Made by a program: the position numbers and the translations under genes. Under the pieces are notes generated by a model. It ran no database searches. It was not told the origin of the DNA and saw only the letters and a program-made list of their open reading frames with translations. A stretch of 64,000 bases of DNA from Channa striata (taxonomy: Eukaryota > Chordata > Actinopteri > Anabantiformes > Channidae), in NCBI GenBank assembly GCA_033026295.1, contig CM065175.1, positions 25,648,875 to 25,712,874 on the forward strand, read 5' to 3'. Positions 37,309 to 51,345 of the stretch are shown piece after piece; position 1 is the stretch's first letter; every line of letters begins with the position of its first letter.

Positions 37309-37839
37309 ATACTGAGTACGGGCAGGGATTACCGTCTACTGGCCACTCACCACAGTGTTCATACGAGTGAAGACTGATAAAAAACATCTAGTGACGACAC
37401 ATTTACACGCCTGCTGCTGCACATACTGGGGTTGCATTTGGAGAGGATGCATATGAATTTCTGTTATAATTGCACGATAGATGTCTATGTCTAGCAGAGG
37501 GCGGAGTCTGGTTCGCCGGGGTAGAATGTCTCACTGGTATAATGAACGTGGCATTAACCCAGAACAAGCAACTCACCGTATTTAAAGTTGAATGAAGGTG
37601 AGGGGAACAAAACGTGCCGCTAGTTGCTCTGTTTTCCTTTGTTTCCTCTTTTTATTCGTTCGGATCTTCATATGTACGTTTCAATAACGGCACCTGACGA
37701 TAGTCAATCGCCTCTGCCACCTCACAGCTGCCACCTCACAGCTGCGCACAACGCCATGTGACCTACGGTTACGCATCAACACCGCTCTGTGAGCAGGTCG
37801 ACATTTAAGTGCATCAACAGAAAAGCATAACTGTCTGGT

Positions 37840-38480
37840 TGACAAGGTCATAAGTGAATGAAAATGAGAAATAGGAAGAAACAATGAGATCAGTGAGGAT
37901 TTACAAGAGTGAAGAAGACATGAGAGGAAGTAGGAAACAGAAAAAAACAATATGCAAAAACAGAAAAATTGCATTTTTTTGTAAAGAAACTGTAGAAAGT
38001 TTGGGAAAGAAGAAAAAACCAGGGAGCAAAAGCAAAAGTAAAACTGGAAAGAGAAACGTAAAAAAACTAAGGAATGAAACAAAATAAAGTAACGAAATAA
38101 ATTCAAGTTATACAATGATGGAACGGTTCACAGCCATAAAAAGATCAAATCAAGAAAAAAATAGAAAATGATACAGTAAATACTACTGTCAAACAAGCGG
38201 AAAAAGATTAAAGACTGAACTGTTGAAAGAAGGAAACTAGATATTGAGAGGCTCAAAAAATACTAATAACTGTGGGGAATCAACTTTTGTGCAGTTGATG
38301 TGTGAAGATGTGCAAGTGACACGTGCACTCACACACACAGTTTATGAGTGTGTGTGTGTGTGTGTGTGGAACAGGAGGAGAGAGAAAAGAGACGGATTAA
38401 CGTGTAACAGAGCATCGAGCTCTGTGCACGGAAATGAGGACAAAGAAAAAAAGACATATCATTTAATAAAAAAAATACTT
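37840..38480 (+). repeat. Purine-rich (A/G) tract
   Basis: The plus strand is dominated by GAAA, AAGA and GGAAA words for about 600 bp, with a (GT)n at 38347-38368. The open frames here are compositional. In the minus-strand pre-mRNA it is pyrimidine-rich. Confidence 0.7.
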
Positions 38481-39613
38481 CTGCTGTGGAAAACAAAGTA
38501 ATGATTCTGTGTGACGACAGGTTTATGTTCTGTGCGCTGTAAAACGGACTCAGGCCACGCTCGGCGCTGACTGGAGCGAAGGGGCCAACCGACGAGGAAG
38601 AGAGTGAGTGAGAAAAGCGGGAAAGAAGGAAACGGGAGGGACGTAACTGGATGGGTTCCAGTGTCGGCAGGATTCGGATTTCTTTAATATCACGAAAGGC
38701 CCTGATGAGTCGGGGCCTGTGTGGATCAGACCGTCGTGTTCTGGTTTGGTTTTAACAGTCTACGTAACCCCCCCACCCAAGGCCACGTTTTCCTGGAGCA
38801 CGGCCTTCAACGGATCCCCTAATTCGAGCTAATATTTATCGATGAAGTTGAAAGTAAAGTTGATGAAATGTGTCCAGCTCTGTCGGTCAAAGCCACCGCA
38901 CACCGGGACTGTTCCCGCTCGTTAACCGCTGAGCTCGCACCTGTCGCTGCATCGCTGCCATCCACGCCCGAGCTAGCACGCGTTAGCATACACGGCCAAT
39001 AACGCGGATTCAGACGCCGCTTACGTGTAAGTGAATGTCATGACAGTCACATTCTGATCAGCAAAGACATTCCACAGGCAATTTGAGATATTAACATAAA
39101 CTGCATTACAGTTTCCAGTGTGTGTTTATCATCTCTGTTTTTTTCCTTAATTCTATTTTATTTACTTATTAGATATGAATGAATTGAATGTTTCATGAAA
39201 AGAATTTTACAAACAGAAGACAGTGCATCTGCACAGAGACGTGTGAGCGGAGTGACACTCACACAACTACAGTGTGATTGTACAAAGTCTCTTTCACCTC
39301 ACTCTGTTCTTCTTTCGGAGACACAGAGCAGAGACAGACAGACAGACAGTTCACAGGTTCCACATCGGCTCGCAGATTTTGTGGCGATGACGACTGAGGT
39401 CGAAGCCAAGACGTAACCAAAGCAACACGGACACAGCAAACAACTGCAACGACATGCTTTTCATGCACAGCTCATAAACAGGATCATCTGATGCACGAGG
39501 CCACGGGAGAGATCAAAGGCACGCGGAGACGGAGCGTCTGCGGCCGGGCGACAGACAACTGCACAGTCATACACTTTACATGCAAACACACAAACCGAAT
39601 GATGGTTTTCACA

Positions 39614-39771
39614 AACACACACACACACACACACACATTTACAAATTATTCACTTCGACACATACAATGTCACAGAAGTGTTTTAATACTGACAGAACCA
39701 CACAACCTGACACACACACACACGCAGAAACTTAAATGTAACAGGCGATGATGATGATGATGATGATGATG
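39614..39771. repeat. (CA)n and (GAT)n
   Basis: (CA)n 39614-39637, a shorter CA block at 39711, and about eight GAT triplets at 39747-39771. Confidence 0.9.
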
Positions 39772-40345
39772 AAGATGAATAAGCCCCTTTTCAGCTTGTT
39801 CACGGCCAATTCCTTTCTAAACTGGCTGTGAGCTGTTATCTGATTGGTCAAAAGCCACAAAGTGAGTCGACTGGAGTAGCAGCTGCTGCAGGAAACACTT
39901 AAGCTTCACACGTCGTCTGCAAGTTGGTTATTTCCTCGTACACCTGATACATAATTAAAATGTGATTCCAAAATCAAGCTCCCAATCTTTGTCGTTACAA
40001 GCCGAAATACGAAGAGCTAATTTATCTGTATCATCTTTAACCAATAAGTCTCAGTTATTTTGAACGTGCAGTCGAAATGTGAAGTTAGACATGTATCAGA
40101 ATTAAACCTGTGAGCTGAAAGGCAGTTTTCGTCTGATTATCAGCGCCGACCCCTGGAGAACAGACCTCATGCTGGTGGTGTCTGGGTCGGGAAATAACAG
40201 GAAATTGTGGAGGATATTATTACACATGATATTAGGGCCCGAGCAGTAGAAACGAGCCGTGCCATCCCTCTTTTATCTCGTCTTCCATCACTCCATCAGT
40301 CGAGGATGAACTGCTCGGTGCGTGTGCGCGTCTGTGTGTTGCCGT

Positions 40346-40360
40346 GGGGGGTGGGGGGGG
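40346..40360 (+). repeat. G-rich tract
   Basis: GGGGGGTGGGGGGGG, two long G-runs that can supply four G-triplets. Inside the large intron, and on the pre-mRNA it is C-rich. Confidence 0.4.
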
Positions 40361-43300
40361 TGAAACCATGTTCTCATAGGCAGGTCACGTCTGGGTCAGT
40401 CTCTCTGGCTCCAGCGCTTCCCGCTTAACCCCTTCATATCCCCGTGTCTCTCAAAAACACACGCAAACTTCTTTTGTCGCCACCAAACGTGTGCGTGCGT
40501 GTGTTATTGGAAAAGGTTGGAGTCATTTTACCACTGTATATGTAGCAACATTTAATAAAGTGTCGTCTTTCTGTGCTATGGTCAAACTGGTGGTTTTGCA
40601 TTCATTAATTTAAGAAATGTTTGTTTGTCTGAGCTACTGAAACGTTAGATATAACGTTTTGTCAGTGTTACGTGGGGGTGTTCTTAGCAGCTTACAAGAG
40701 ACATTTATTAGCTTTAGCTGTATTATATTTGTCTTACATTTATTAGCAATATAGCTACAAATAGATGATTGAAATGTCACCTAGGAAATAACGGATGTTT
40801 CTGTGGTATTGATGGTTATTATTATTATTAATAGTTTTGGTCTCTTTGAACTCTTGGACACCATTAAAAAAGTTTTGGAGGATCATCCTGCTCATTTACA
40901 TTAAAATGCCAGTGACCCACGGGCTGAAGACGAGCGGTCACTCAGCCACCGCAGTGGTTTATCTGACGTGTGCGTGCGAGGCGTTCAGGAACCATACAGA
41001 GTGTAGGTCAGCTGGATGTTTGGAAGAGCGGAATGTTCGATGACAATCACAGCAGCTGCCAAACCCCCAGCCCGCCTAATAATGACAGAAGTATTGCACA
41101 GAAATGACATTTTCTAGAGTTGATGTCTGAGAAATCAGCAAGAACTAGCTCAGGTTTTGGGGCATGTGAACATTTACATTCATTTTAATCTGTCTGCACT
41201 GAGCTGGAATTATTCTGATGCCACAACAAACACGACCTTTCAGAATAATAGTCAGCGTTGACAAACTGAAACTATTAAACAATATCCATTCGGGTAAATA
41301 CAATTCGACTTTTTATTGTGTAAATATGGAATAGTTATAAAAGTGCTTCACACCATTTCAAACGTTCATGTTGCCAGTACATGATTATGAAAGTTGAACT
41401 GCCAAACAAATATTTAGTTATGAGTGCGACAAACAAACACACCCCAACCTTCACTCGCGTGTTAATGAAGTGTGCACACGAGCTGCCTGCAGACATTCCA
41501 GTGGTTGGAGCAGAGTGGCTGTGATTGATGGAGTCAGTCACTACTGGTCCCACTGGGATGTTCCCAGTTAATTACTGTCTGTCTCCACACACATAACAGG
41601 CATTACGGGCTTTGATCTGTACGCTCAACAGTGACAGGATATATGTCAGGGGATCTGTGCGAGTGTGCCTGTGTCTGCGTCTGCATTCCAAAACACTTGG
41701 ACGCTTTGAAAAGTGCGTCCCAGTGTGTTCGACGAAGACGCTCGTGTGTGAGGTGGCGTTTGGGTGTAAACTCCAGCGTATACTCGAGTACGGTATGCGC
41801 AGTCTGCCAAAAGTATTCAGCTCCCTCACTGTGTACGCTGGGACTCGCATGCTTTGAAGTGTGCGACCTCGCTGAAAGCCAACAGCAAAAATACTTTCCC
41901 TAACAGTGACAGTGTATTCCGAGGAATACGAACGTGTGTGCGGTTAACTCGTAAAAAAAAGAATCGTGTGCAGGAATGCTCAGTTTGGTGATTTGACAAA
42001 GAACCACATGTATAATTACACCTTAGCTATCTTAACCTCAGTGATTCCAAAAATTTGTCTGAGCCACTTCCAGAGCAGCATGAACCAACATGGAATCTGT
42101 GAAATGAAGCCCCCCCCCCTCCCTCCCACGAAGTCAACGGACTCTGGTTTGGGTGTTTGGTGAACGTCTTTCTCGTGTTTGGTTTCGCCGTGTTTTCAGA
42201 GCAGAAGGCTCGACATCCACAAATGGCACAGACCAACACGGCGGTTGAAAACTGCTGTGACCGTGTCCACTTTGTTTGAGGTTTGGTAGCTGGAAGATCG
42301 ATTAAAGAACTTGGCACGTCTTCATACCGGAGGCCACCAGCACAAACAAAGCATCTGAAATATGTTTAGCCAAAGATTGAATAATACCGAGACTGAAATA
42401 ATGCAAAGTTTGCCATTTGTTTTTAGCATTAGTTTGCTAACAGTTGTACAGCTGAGGCTGAATGACCTTCAGTTTGGACCCACAGGCCGTGGAGGTCAGG
42501 AGTCAGGAGCTCGCCAAACTATAGCAAAAGACTATAGTCTCAACTAGTCACACATGGAAGTTCTCTAACCGACTGTAAAATTTCACAATAATGCAGCTAT
42601 CACCAAAACGTGGTTCATTTTCAGTTGATAATCAGTCTGGACCACGGTGGTGGACGGGCCGACACCAACATCCAATTCCAGCCAGTTCTGCGATGCTTTT
42701 CTGTGGACCCTGTTGCTCACATGTTCTCATTCTCAAAAGAAGACACGTTCCCGTCCAGTTAGGACACAGGGAAACGTCTCCGATGAAGAAGAGCCCTTTT
42801 AACACCTTGACCCGTTTCAAGAAAGGGAACCAGTGATCAGACGTGCATCTGCTGGTGCGACGTGTGAGACGACCAGTTTGACTGTAGAATCACTTTCTCC
42901 AAAACAGTGATAAACACACGTGCACAAACACAGATGGGGACGCAAACAGCAACACTCAGAATGCTTCCAGGAATACTGCTCATTCCTCGACACGCGCTCC
43001 CACACCCTCACAACGAACAAACACGCAGGCTTACATTTTTCCAGACAGACACACCGTACCATAAACACTGGTACCCGAGCGCCTTCACCACAAGAGACGG
43101 AAAAATGGTTCTGTGTGTGTGTGTGTGAGCATCCGGAGTCTATCGATGGGGCCGACCTCCGTAAATCCGCACGTCTGTTGGAGACGGTCGTTGGTTGAGT
43201 CTTGAAACGAGCTCACGGACGCATTTCAGCTTGACACGCTCTCTGATCAGCCACACGCAGACGCACACACAGCAGAGGTCAGGTTGGACGGCCACCTCGG

Positions 43301-44323
43301 CGGTCTCTTCCTGTGGGCGTGGTCTAGCGCTCTTTGTCTGTGTTAAACCCTCGTCCTCACCAGCTCAGCACATAGCTGAACGCTGCATGTGTCAGTGAGT
43401 GTCTGTACATGTGTGCGTTCGGGGGGGGCAGTGAGTTTGCTTCACATATTTCTTAGGAGTGTTTTTCACATATGCTCACGTAATTGAGGGAACCGAGGCT
43501 TGTATTTGCACATTCCTGTTCTTACCCAGACGTGCGTGCCCACAAATATGTAAAAAAAAGGCAGAATGTGGCTCCTACACATGCATGTGACACCCAGTTC
43601 ATACCTGACATGACACAATCATAGAAATACATACAGATAGTTTTAACTGGCACCGGTCCTGCTCCGACGTACGGTGACAACATTAACAGTCGTTCTGCTA
43701 AAAGTACAAATGCAGCAAAACTCGCAGTAAACGCACCAGCATCGTCACCTTAAAGGCAAAGGGAACAGCCCAGGTAGCAGCAGTAACAGGTACCGTACCT
43801 GTCGTCTGGTTTGGCTGGGGATGCGAGTTTGTGGACTGAGTCGTCAGTGTGGATTTTGGCAAGAGGAGCACACACAGGGCTGCATGTCTGCGGGTGTGTG
43901 TGTGTGTGTGTGTTTCCATGGGGTGAGTGTACATGGTGGAAGTGGACGCTATGAATTAGGCCAACGTTTGTCTACGTTTACTCTGTGTGTGAGTGTCAGA
44001 GTGTGGTCAGAAGGTGTTTGTGTGTATTTGTACAGTTTACGTCTCCGCTGTGTGTGTTAAATGTGTGTGTATGAAAACTGCTGAATAAATGAGGAATGTC
44101 CTGCCCAGCACATATTAGACGTGTGTTAGGCCTGTGCCTTTTCAAAGTGTGTGTGCGTGTGTGTCTCATTTCCATGTCCCAATATTTGCCATGGAGGAAA
44201 GCCCGGCCTTTAGCCTAATGAAGGAAACTAATCATGTCCTCTGCGATCACACACTGCTCTTATTAGTGGCAAACACATGACTGCAGGGAGAAACGAGGAA
44301 GAGCTGGAGATGGACAGAAGGAC

Positions 44324-44324
<1 letters not shown>

Positions 44325-44365
<41 letters not shown>
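44325..44365. repeat. (GT)n microsatellite
   Basis: A 41-bp tract followed by a G-run. Confidence 0.95.
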
Positions 44366-44367
<2 letters not shown>

Positions 44368-45164
44368 GGGAGGTTAGAGGAAAGAAGGCATTACTGTATG
44401 TACCCATAATGCTTGTGTCTGCGGTCGAAAGCCTGTACTTTGTTTTGAGCCGTTGCCAACACTGGGAGAACTGACCGGACTCTTTCTACTGACACTGATC
44501 ACTTCTCGCTCTGCTAGAGAAAACACTTAAGCTCTCAGAGGAACAGGTAATTTCCAAACCTCGAGAAAGTCTATATGTGAACTTTGGAAAAGTGAAATCA
44601 TTACCTCAGAGCCATCCAGTCGGACTTTTCCTTTGTTTATCAGGGACATGTTTAGAGTAAGCTTTCTTCAAGCATAATAGGGGTTTATTAGAATTTGGAT
44701 CTTAATTTTGGACTTCACTTCTACTGATTACGCTAACACTGAGCTCACAAATGTCATGTGAGCGCGGCAAAGTCGCAGGGAGGAGAAACACAAGCAGCCA
44801 GATGAGCGGCTGTACACAAACTGACCGTTCACTGAACATTTGGGCTGTGCGAATACGAGCAAAATTCATGTCCTGATATTTGTCGTGTCAGAATAACACG
44901 GAATACCGATTTAACTTTTTACGTTAACGCGAAAACTTACACGGCGGATGGTGATGTATGCTGGTAAATGATGTTGCAGTGACTCCACGTCATTTATGTG
45001 CACACTCAAAACACCTACACTCAGCTTGTTTGATTTTGGGATTGAATAAAGTGAAATATAATAGAAATAAATAAAGGGGTTTATTCAGAATTCCTTTCCA
45101 GTATTAGCCTGAGAGGGTGTCACCACACAGTGACCTGAGACTTGGAGAGACAGACACACACAGA

Positions 45165-45227
45165 GTGTGTGTGTGTGTGTGTGTGTAAAAGCATGTGTTC
45201 AGTCTGGGCTCAGTGGCTGCAGTGAGG

Positions 45228-45275
<48 letters not shown>

Positions 45276-45394
45276 CTCTCTGAGTAAGTTTTTATAGCTA
45301 GTGACAGCTGACGAATCCCCTCGCCCTGATCTCTGACCTCTAGCTCTGCCTGCTGTACCCCCCAGCTAATTGACATGTCTCCTCTGATAAACTT

Positions 45395-45454
<60 letters not shown>
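45165..45454. repeat. (GT)n and two (CA)n tracts
   Basis: (GT)n 45165-45186, (CA)n 45230-45272 followed by (CT)n, and (CT)n then (CA)n 45406-45454. The first two are inverted to each other across 43 bp. Confidence 0.95.
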
Positions 45455-45456
<2 letters not shown>

Positions 45457-46697
45457 CTTACACACATACACACACGGGGAGAAGCTTTACCATGATAAAG
45501 AAAAGGGGGAAAAAAATTAACAAAGACAAACAAATAACTTTGATAATATTTCAAAGTGACGCGTTGTAGCCATGAGTTGAGGTGGCATTTCATCAAAAAG
45601 CTGAACTACTTCTGCACTTCAATCGTTTTTCAGCACAAGCTAAAAATTACATCGGAGATTTTAGGATCCTAGTAACTGTGTTGACAGACGTGTCAATTTA
45701 AGACAGTGGACACATTCTTCTTTGCTGCTTCCTTCCCTTCAACCTCTTTCTCTTCAGCACCTAAAGGAATTTGTAGCGTGAGGAGAAGTGCAGTCGCAGC
45801 TTCTCTGAGGGACAGAGAGACAGAGGGGCTTCTCATGAAAACGTATACTGCAACTCATTACTTCCTCCTTTTCAAATTAAAGGTCCCTTGTTAAAAATGG
45901 GGGAGGGGTAAGGGGATTTAAGGGGAATGAGGAGGGGGGCTTGATTGTAGAGCCCAACAGTCCCCGACCACCTTAAAACTGAAATAGTTGTGTGCGTATC
46001 ACAAATAAATAATTACCTTAAATACAACATTATTATCGAATGCTACTGCTCTGATTTGTAGTAATTTGTCTTTTCTTGAGGATTTTCATCAAGTCGCTTC
46101 ACATCCTTCGCTCACTGCTGCTCAGATGTCCACATGCAAGCGAAAGAAAGGCACAGTATTTATTATGATCCCTTTTAGTATAAATATGAGATAACAAACA
46201 TTTGTGTTGTGGTACATTTTCTAAATATAGATGCTGTATCCAAGATATCTGACCAAATTCTCATTTTTCTGCTGGAAGCAGAAACAAACATTGTTTTTAA
46301 TACAAGTGTGTGTCCTAGAAAAACACGCAGTAAGAAAAAATGTAAAGTTGAGACCGATCGTAATTTCTGGGTGCACAAGATGGTTTATTGAATTCATTAG
46401 TTCATTATTCAAAGTTATGGGGACGGAACTCTCTGCAGTTGGACTGACCCAGAATTGGTAGCTGCGATAAAAGCTTTAGATTAATGGAAATATATTATAA
46501 CGCTGCTGCCGTGGCCTTAATGTGAAAAGCAGCGGGGGGTGTGAAGGCTGGTTCCTCCCGACTGGAAGCTGCACTTCCTACAGAGGCCTCCCAGAGGAAG
46601 AGCGTTCGTTGCGTCTGGAAGGTTCCCTCAGGAACTGGAGTCTGGACGCACACTACCACAAAAACACTGCCTCCCTACCACATGTTACACGACCCGA

Positions 46698-46698
<1 letters not shown>

Positions 46699-46728
<30 letters not shown>

Positions 46729-46729
46729 T
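46699..46729. repeat. (CA)n microsatellite
   Basis: A tract of about 30 bp. Confidence 0.9.
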
Positions 46730-46999
46730 CTGGGCTTACACCTCTGAATGACTGTCTGATTTGTTGATGGTTATCGTCGCCAGAACACTTCCTGCCGCTC
46801 CCCTCTCCTCGCTCTATGTCCCTCCTTTCTTTTCCCCAAATCTTTCCCTCTCCATACTCTTTACGTCTGTCTCACTCAGGCATCATTTACATAACTTGTC
46901 ATCAAGTTGGTGATTAATTATATTTCTTTAAAGAAATTCCCTGCTGTGTTAATAAACTGTTGATATATGTATAACGTATGAATTTTCGTAATGTAAAAA

Positions 47000-47220
47000 C
47001 ATCGACCTTGTTTGGTCTGGACATCCAGACTTCTCACTTTAGCCCCAATCAAAATAGTAAGTGTGAAAGGGACCTCAGACTACGATCTGCACCAAAGAAC
47101 CAGAATTTGGCCTGAACCAAAGAGGTGGTCTTGATCCAGATCAAACTGGACCATGGTTCGGTTCACGTCAGTTGTGAAAACACCTTTTGGAGGGTTCGGA
47201 CCTTTGGACCAAATACAAGA
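47000..47220. mobile_element. Possible MITE
   Basis: TTTGGTC near 47010 and its inverse GACCAAA near 47210 bracket a segment with recurring 'TGGTTCGGTTCACGTCAG', 'GTGTGAAAGGGACC' and 'GTGAAAACACC' blocks. These resemble fish MITEs with a GTGTGAAA theme. Terminal repeats are only 7 bp and no target duplication was confirmed. Confidence 0.25.
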
Positions 47221-50200
47221 GGTTGAGGAAGGCTATCATCACACCTTGGGGGCAGCTTGGGAAAGGAGGACAAATATTTCATTTTAATATGGTCCAAAGA
47301 AAAAATGAAAAGATGCAAGAATGCAGAAAAGTATTCCAGAGAGGGGATGTGAGGGGACACGTCTTAACAGTAAAGTCAGTAAGGCAACAGTAAATTAAAG
47401 TGTAGGTTTCCTTAAGAAGCCAGTGTCTGCAGAGACAACAGGACGTAATCGACTGCACACAACTGACTAGATGACATGAACATGAACCTCGGTTCTGCCT
47501 TTCAGGTGTAAAAAAAAAAGCCAAATTACTGAGAACGAGCTATTCCCACAGAGGCCACAAAAGGGACTGACGTAAGGCTTCAAACCCCTGAAGTTTCCAA
47601 AGCGCGTTACGAGTTACGTTACCAAAAGCATCTGTCCACCCTGCTACCGAACCAGACAACAAATATCTGGGACGTTGTCCTCATCTCTATCCGTAATCAT
47701 CATGTGCATTAGCGTCTGGCCAGGAATAGCCGATCAGATAATGCCATTGCAGGGACATTAGCGGAACATTACACACGCATTAAGCAGCCAAGTATCTCAT
47801 CAGCGTTCCGTCAACACACCCGGAGCCAACAAATAGCTCGGGAGATGGGGTGATAGCCATGCGGTGGGGATTTTGTTGGCACGCACGAGCTTTGGTCTTA
47901 CAGTACAAGAGCAAATGTTGCTACCTAAAAATCTTGTTGACAAGCTACAAGCTCGGAGATTAAAGGCAGTCCGGAGGTCGGAGTGCCGGTCGGACGACCT
48001 TCTTTTCTTAGTTCAGGCACTGCAGGGGATTCTTCCCCTCCCGGCCCGTTGGCTCTCAAATCACAACCTCAAGCGCGTCTTCGTGCTCTTTTTAGTAAAG
48101 AAATCCTCGACTGCTACCTCTCATTTCATGCCAGAGCTGCAGCTGAGGACATCTGGGGTCACGTCCTCAGTCTCTTCGGCCTGTGTCTGTGGGTTTTACC
48201 AACTTGACTGAAGGGTTTGCGTCCTACACTGGTGACAAAGCGAAAACACTACGGAAGACCAAAATTATATTCATACGATGAGTAAGTGAAGTGGCGTGTC
48301 AAACGTGTGCTCGAAAAAATGATGGCGTCAAAAGGACTCTGTAGTTCCCCTCCCGCCCAAAAAACCCCCACACATTTCTAAGAGTGTCACAAAATGTGTT
48401 TGGACAATACATCAACATTTATGGAGATTCTGTCTAGTTAAGCAGCTACATGAGAACGATTAATTACATCAAGTCTTTTCAGAAGAATGTAAAATCCAAA
48501 GCAACACATTTTAGCTCCTACTGACAAACACACATCAATTTAAATACTATGCAAATCCCAGATCACGCAAAAATACAAACTCCTGTGGCACGTCAACAAG
48601 CAACTAAATCTACGAGACATTAATTACCCTGAAACTACCAGAACCAGAAGCCCTGATGACGCAGTCGGCTTTTAAAATCCTGGTAGTGTATGTTTTTTAA
48701 TAGTTCTATCACAATCGGACCTCAGTAAGTAAGTAAGTACTTCAAACCTGAAAGACACAAATCTTCTGTCTAAGATTCTTCGTCACATCCTGCTCACTGA
48801 GGCTGTGAAATGTTAGAAAGCACAAGGCTGCACATTGTATTATTATAGATACTCTGCAGTTCATGAAACATATGAGACATATTCATATTTGGTAATTTTT
48901 TAATGTTTGGACCTAAAAAGTTGAAAGTATATGAAATGTACTGTAATTATGGGCACTGTAGACTTGTAATAAATCAGCTGCCACGTTGACAATTGACAAT
49001 TCAGACACTGAACCTGAATTCCTGGTTTAGTCCTTCACTTCGAAGATACTTGGAATAAAAGCGTCAGCTAAAAGAATCCATTTATGGATACAGTCTGTAT
49101 CATCGTGTTATGATATTCAGAGCACACAAAGCTCATCCTTCTGCACGTTTCTCTGAGAAATATCATTATTTGGATGATCAAGGAACAAACAGCCTGTTCA
49201 AATAATAAGCGAGGCTCTGCAGGGTGATGACTGCGGTGGATATAGTTTGATTTAGAAATAAATTTAAAACTCATCACCTCTCCAAGAATAACTTCGCCTG
49301 TGCTATCACCTTTTAATTTTAAAATGTCATATCAGCTGAATAAACATACATTCATGAAATTTTGATTTCACAAAAACATGAGTAATTGAATCCAGATACG
49401 TTAACACACTCTGTACAAACTGGGACATGACCCGGGGCCAGTATCTATTGCTATGACCACACCTATGTTTACACACTATAAACAGCGTTAAACGTTTACA
49501 CACGAACTTCATTTCCAACACACACCACGTATATACAACATTTCAGCGTGGTTTCATGAGCCACATATTTTAGTTTCCATCTGCGTGAACACTTAGCCTC
49601 AGAAAGTCTGTGTGTGTGTGGCAACGGCCTAACAAGGGCTCATTTTCTTGTCTGTATTTTTATTCATGGGGGGGGATAGAGAGACCTGTCACATACGTTA
49701 CCACACACGCAAACACGTCCAGAACAGGGGTCCATGGGTCAGAAATTCTGGTCATAGCCCAGGAGGATCCTGTTCAGGATGAGGAAACCTGCCTGCTGTG
49801 TCAGTGTCACAGTGTTCGCAGGAGCTGGATGTGAAAAGCAGCAAAGCGATTTGGACTGCGTGTCTGTAACCGGACAGACAGACACAGAAGGACTCGTGTT
49901 TGTACAAGTTTCTCTCGGCTCCTGAACACCGACTCTTGCTGAGACCCTACAGGTTTCGCTACCCGTGGCGCTTTGTTCTGGCTGGAAGGGCAGAGGTGTG
50001 TTTGCACTGGTCAACGTACGTTTTTTATGCACATGAAGGTGGAAATGATGAGACCGACACCTTCACTCAGACTCAACATGCTTCTGCTGTTCCAACTTCC
50101 CTCTGACGTACCTAACAGATTTAAATATCTCTCTACCTTAGGCTGAAAAATGCCTCCAGTTGACATCACGTGGGGGAACCTTCAGTTAAGAATCTTGTTG

Positions 50201-51308
50201 CTCACACTATGGAGTTTGTAACTTTGGTCAGGAGGAGTTTTTCAGCTAGAAGCAGAGGGACGTTTAGTGGAAGTATGTGATGTGCAGGATCTTTATATTT
50301 CATAAAGATCTGAATGTGCTGGACTGGAACGGATCTGGCAGGACTAGGTCCAGCCTGTTGTCAAAACCAAATCCCATTCATAACTGGCTCCACGCACACG
50401 TTTCACTGCACAGTGCTGTGATGCATCACTAAGGTGTCTGCAGACGCTGAATGGGATTCAGTGATTCGCTTAGTAAGGTAATGATAGCAGAAACAGAAAA
50501 TGCATTTCACTGACTGGATCGGTCACATCTGGCCCATCCAGAGCCCAGTTTGCAGCGGCAGAGCGGATCAATGCATCCTTGTTAGAACCCGAGCAGCCAG
50601 AGTCAAAAAGACGTCAGGAATCCACGTTAAATGTGCGATGTTAAGCAGTGCGAAAGCGGCACTGACCCGCTCATACAGTCAATCCAGCCCGAGCGCTGTT
50701 TGGATTTCCTGCAGTGGGCAGAACCAGCCGCCTGTGAGCAGCCCAGTTCTTGATGAGCTGACAAGCCCAGCAGGAAGACCAACAGCCCTGACGAGGGCGA
50801 TTACAGACGGAAATGTCCTGAACCGAAACAGGTTTTACTTCATGAGGGAGACGTAGTCGTATAAAAATTCTTATGCTCTTATGTTTGTATTTTATTTTAT
50901 TTCACAGTCAGATCAAATATGTCCATGTAAACGATATTAAGAAGAGTTTAATGCCAACGTACGTGCAGCGCCGACAACGCCAACAACTAATAAGTGTTTG
51001 CCTGAAACCACGGTGGCTGTGCTGGTACAGAACTTAATGAGATCAGTAAACTCAGACTGACCCCGGATCTGATAAGTTCTCCACGGACTCTGAGGCAAGA
51101 TCAAGGGAAGAGAGCAAGAGTCTGGTGGCTGAGGTTTAGTCAGAGTTCAGATTTAGCTCAGCACTCTGCCTCCCCAGCATTAAAGACGCGTGTGTGTAGA
51201 AATGATACACAAACCAAAAATAGAACGTCAGTGTGTTGTCGTCTCTTTTTGCATGTACATCCATCACGTGTAGATACTGTACATCACGCTGGACATGGAC
51301 ATGCAGGG

Positions 51309-51313
51309 GTGTG

Positions 51314-51344
<31 letters not shown>
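51309..51344. repeat. Interrupted (GT)n
   Basis: About 36 bp of GT with one TTT interruption. Confidence 0.9.

Positions 51345-51345
<1 letters not shown>

Noticed and set aside
37681..38115. Minus-strand 144-codon Phe/Leu-rich frame resembling a membrane protein
   Set aside because: It is the reverse of an A/G-rich tract, so Phe, Leu and Ser are expected from composition. No splice sites frame it.
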